Origin: Thermoanaerobacterium sp. PSU-2
GTDB lineage: Bacteria; Bacillota; Thermoanaerobacteria; Thermoanaerobacterales; Thermoanaerobacteraceae
DNA length: 64,000 bases
Direction: 5' to 3'
NCBI RefSeq assembly: GCF_002102475.1
Contig: NZ_MSQD01000003.1
Span: 124,001 to 188,000 of the forward strand
Part shown: positions 61,854 to 64,000 of the stretch, one piece after another
Layout: every line of letters begins with the position of its first letter
How positions within the stretch are numbered: position 1 is the stretch's first letter
The notes under the pieces: model-generated
Seen by the model: the letters and a program-made list of their open reading frames with translations, nothing else
Told to the model about the DNA's origin: nothing
Databases searched by the model: none
Program-made: the position numbers and the translations under genes

Positions 61854-63047
61854 TTACGCTCTAAAAAGGGCCCATTCCTGCTTAAACATCACAGCAGCTA
61901 AGTATACACTAATACTTATATATACTAATGATGAAACTATGAATATTCCTATGTGTGCCATACTAACAATCCCATAAAGCAAATCTTTAAAAATTGAAAT
62001 AGTCCCAAATACAGGTAGTGCAAAGTAAAACGCGGGAATTTCATTAGGCATTTTATACATGACCATATATGCAGGAATTATCGCAATAAACACTAATGGT
62101 GAAATATATGACTGGCCTTCTTTAAAAGATTTTGCGTATGCACTTAAAGCAAGTTCTAAAGCTGCAAATATTGATGCTGTAAAAAAGGCAGCCACGAACA
62201 TGACAATTATTGCTGTCGTGCCCATTTTAAAATCGGCATTTAAAGATACCATATCTTTATTAAAAACAAAAGATACAAATAACCCTGAAAGTGAAGCAAC
62301 AGCACTGAGAAGCGCCATGGCTGTTACAGCTAAGTATTTGCCTGCCATTATAGAAAGTCTTGACGCAGAAGTCGTAAGCAAAGGTTCCAGAGTCCCTCTT
62401 TCTTTCTCGCCAGCAGCCAAATCAACGGCAGCTCCTATCCCCCCTGTCGCTGTCCATAAAGTCAAAAGCATTGGCACAATGAATGATAAAAAAGACCCTG
62501 CCATTTTGCTCTGTGAAGCTACGTTTTCTGTCTTTACCACAATTGGCTCAATTATCTTAGGGTCTATTCCATTTGCTATAAGTCTTTGTTTTACGATGAT
62601 GTTTGAATATTCCCTTATAAATCCTTCAATCATGCTTTCTGCATTGGCAGATTTAACATTCGACTTGTCGACCTGTATTATTAAATTGGTGTTCTTGCCC
62701 TCTCCTATATTTTTATCAAAATCAGAAGGTATAATGACAATCGTTCGTATATCACCTTTCTCAAGACTTTCTTTAGGATTTTGTAGATCTGTTATTACAT
62801 TTATTCCTGTAGATTTTAAATAATTTACGAATCTTTGATTATCACCTTCATCTATAACAGCTATTTTAGTATCGCTTACTTTTTGCTGAGATATGCTTTC
62901 TGCTCCACCTATAACTATATACATCATTATAGGAATAAACAAGGCAGGAAGAAGAATTGTAACTATCCATGTCTTTTTATCTCTAAAAATATCTTTTAGC
63001 TCTTTTTTTAAAACTATGAAAATATGTTTAAACTTCAACTTTATCAC
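61854..63047 (-). CDS. ABC-2 type permease, NatB-like
   Basis: The 397-residue membrane protein has a first helix (TWIVTILLPALFIPIMMYIVIG), a large extracytoplasmic domain (about 55-170) and five to six C-terminal helices, including PMLLTLWTATGGIGAAVDLAAGEKERGTLEPLLTTSASR. This layout is that of ABC-2 exporters of the NatB type. The GTG at 63047 overlaps the ATPase gene by 20 bases. It pairs with that ATPase; the substrate could be sodium, a peptide or a drug. Confidence 0.88.
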   Translation of the reverse strand: MIKLKFKHIFIVLKKELKDIFRDKKTWIVTILLPALFIPIMMYIVIGGAESISQQKVSDTKIAVIDEGDNQRFVNYLKSTGINVITDLQNPKESLEKGDIRTIVIIPSDFDKNIGEGKNTNLIIQVDKSNVKSANAESMIEGFIREYSNIIVKQRLIANGIDPKIIEPIVVKTENVASQSKMAGSFLSFIVPMLLTLWTATGGIGAAVDLAAGEKERGTLEPLLTTSASRLSIMAGKYLAVTAMALLSAVASLSGLFVSFVFNKDMVSLNADFKMGTTAIIVMFVAAFFTASIFAALELALSAYAKSFKEGQSYISPLVFIAIIPAYMVMYKMPNEIPAFYFALPVFGTISIFKDLLYGIVSMAHIGIFIVSSLVYISISVYLAAVMFKQEWALFRA

Positions 63048-63759
63048 CTACCAATTCCATAAATAATTCTTCAAGATTATCTGTTTTATATTTCTCCTTT
63101 AAATCTCCAATAGTCCCTTCCTCTATAAGTTTTCCTTTGTGTATTATACCTATCTTGTCACAAAGCTTTTCTACCTCTGACATACTGTGACTTGAAAAAA
63201 TAATTGTCTTTCCTTCTTCTTTACAAAGCCTTATAAAATCGTGCACTTCTCGTACCGAACCTACATCCAATCCTGATGTTGGCTCATCAAAAAGCATCAC
63301 CTTGGGATCGTGTATTATTGACCTTACAATCGCCACTTTCTGTTTCATTCCTTTTGAAAGTTTGCTTGCTGCTTTATCAATAAATCCTGTCATATCAAAT
63401 TTGCGTATTAACATATCAATTTTTTTATTTATCTCTTTTTTATCCATATCGTGAAGCTCTGCAAAATAAAGTATATTTTCTCTTGCAGTAAGCCTGTCAT
63501 ATAAACCGCTTTCTCCCCCAAAAAGTATCCCTACTTCTTTTCTTATATCTTCTGGTTCTTTTATCAAGTTTTTTCCATTTATAATGACTGTTCCACTTGT
63601 AGGCTTAAGCATCGTAGCAAGCATCCTTAAAGTAGTGGTTTTTCCTGCACCATTTTCACCCAAAAGCCCGTATATTTCTCCTTCTTCGACTTTAAAGCTT
63701 AAATTATCTACTGCTTTAATGTTTTTAAACATTTTAGTTAAACCATAGACTTCTATCAA
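63028..63759 (-). CDS. ABC transporter ATPase, NatA-like
   Basis: The 243-residue nucleotide-binding protein has Walker A GENGAGKTTTLRMLATML, the Q-loop region VGILFGGES, signature LSKGMKQKVAIVRSI, Walker B VMLFDEPTSGLDVGS and the H-loop SSHSM. It energises the permease encoded downstream. Start TTG with GGAGGTG 6 nt upstream. It follows the HlyD-family gene by 19 bases, so all three may form one export unit. Confidence 0.93.
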   Translation of the reverse strand: MIEVYGLTKMFKNIKAVDNLSFKVEEGEIYGLLGENGAGKTTTLRMLATMLKPTSGTVIINGKNLIKEPEDIRKEVGILFGGESGLYDRLTARENILYFAELHDMDKKEINKKIDMLIRKFDMTGFIDKAASKLSKGMKQKVAIVRSIIHDPKVMLFDEPTSGLDVGSVREVHDFIRLCKEEGKTIIFSSHSMSEVEKLCDKIGIIHKGKLIEEGTIGDLKEKYKTDNLEELFMELVGDKVEV

Positions 63760-63778
63760 AATCTACACCTCCAATTTA

Positions 63779-64000
63779 TTAATTCCATAAATTAAGCTGT
63801 TCCAAAATATAATACAGCATTTTTTCTTTTCTTGTTACAACTTGCGCCTCCACTATCATTCCGACTTTAATGCTCCCTTTCTCACCACTATGGCTGTACA
63901 TAGTTTTATTGTTAATAGTTGCTTCTGCATCATAATAATTTATGCCGCTTTGCTGGTCAGTTCGTGAATCTAATCCAACTTTTGTAATTTTACCTGTTAA
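63779..64000 (-). CDS. HlyD-family secretion protein, C-terminal fragment (gene continues past window)
   Basis: The last 73 residues before the stop are visible. They read LTGKITKVGLDSRTDQQSGIN and end with VGMIVEAQVVTRKEKMLYYILEQLNLWN. The end of the beta-barrel/lipoyl part followed by a GM-VEAQVVTRKEK tail and a short hydrophobic helix is typical of HlyD/bacteriocin-type membrane fusion proteins. The N-terminal portion lies outside the window. Its linkage to the NatAB-like genes suggests peptide or bacteriocin export, which is inference. Confidence 0.7.
   Translation of the reverse strand, partial: LTGKITKVGLDSRTDQQSGINYYDAEATINNKTMYSHSGEKGSIKVGMIVEAQVVTRKEKMLYYILEQLNLWN

Noticed and set aside
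1-64000. CRISPR arrays, insertion sequences or prophage
   Set aside because: I saw no regularly spaced direct repeats beyond the MraZ boxes and no transposase, integrase or phage structural genes.

Overview
The window looks like chromosome of a thermophilic, anaerobic, spore-forming Clostridia member, most likely Thermoanaerobacterium or a close relative. The evidence is the low G+C content, the Firmicutes-type division and cell-wall gene order, several sporulation genes (spoIIGA, yunB, ytxC, a YhcN-like lipoprotein), two T-box leaders, an hfs-type [FeFe]-hydrogenase cluster and a GH1 beta-glucosidase. Most genes are on the minus strand, so operons read from high to low coordinates. Apart from the accessory stretch at about 29-34 kb, the gene content is ordinary housekeeping DNA. 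I see no insertion sequence, prophage, CRISPR array or rRNA operon.

Region 1 (1-17.7 kb) is one long minus-strand division/wall cluster: mraZ, rsmH, ftsL-like, a PASTA penicillin-binding protein, murE, murF, mraY, murD, ftsW/spoVE, murG, murA, ftsQ/divIB, DUF881, sbp, ftsA, ftsZ, then the start of spoIIGA. Its promoter carries four MraZ boxes at exact 10-bp spacing. Hairpins sit between murA and ftsQ and between the PBP gene and murE. Region 2 (17.7-24.5 kb) holds a pair of M16 peptidase homologues (one without the zinc motif), a spore-type lipoprotein, ychF on the plus strand, and thiI with a cysteine desulfurase.

Region 3 (24.6-31.1 kb) is the hydrogenase block. Four coupled genes encode a small 2Fe-2S protein, a PAS-containing sensory-type [FeFe]-hydrogenase homologue, a SpoIIE/PP2C-type phosphatase and a second [FeFe]-hydrogenase. 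A Rex-like operator lies in front. Upstream are a DUF3006 gene, a CsoR-family repressor gene and a glycosyltransferase gene. Region 4 (31.1-37.8 kb) contains a divergent pair of unrecognised proteins (a Cys/Pro-rich protein and an Asp-box propeller plus coiled coil), a DUF3343 protein, a secreted CAP protein, an M18 aminopeptidase and a DegS/DegU-like two-component system.

Region 5 (37.8-55 kb) carries tRNA-Ile(GAT) and tRNA-Ala(TGC), yunB, mutS2, a U32 peptidase, zapA, T-box-controlled pheST, an rRNA methyltransferase, infC-rpmI-rplT with an L20-type leader and an ATT start, aroC, an MFS transporter and T-box-controlled thrS. Region 6 (55-64 kb) holds DUF445, ytxC, a DUF6873-like protein, a REC-GGDEF regulator, beta-glucosidase, a ferredoxin-like protein behind a G-tract palindrome, asnB, a NatAB-like ABC exporter and the C-terminus of an HlyD-family protein. 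No gene-free stretch exceeds 300 bases; the longest (391-623, 47442-47736, 54155-54432, 61576-61853) hold the regulatory elements listed.
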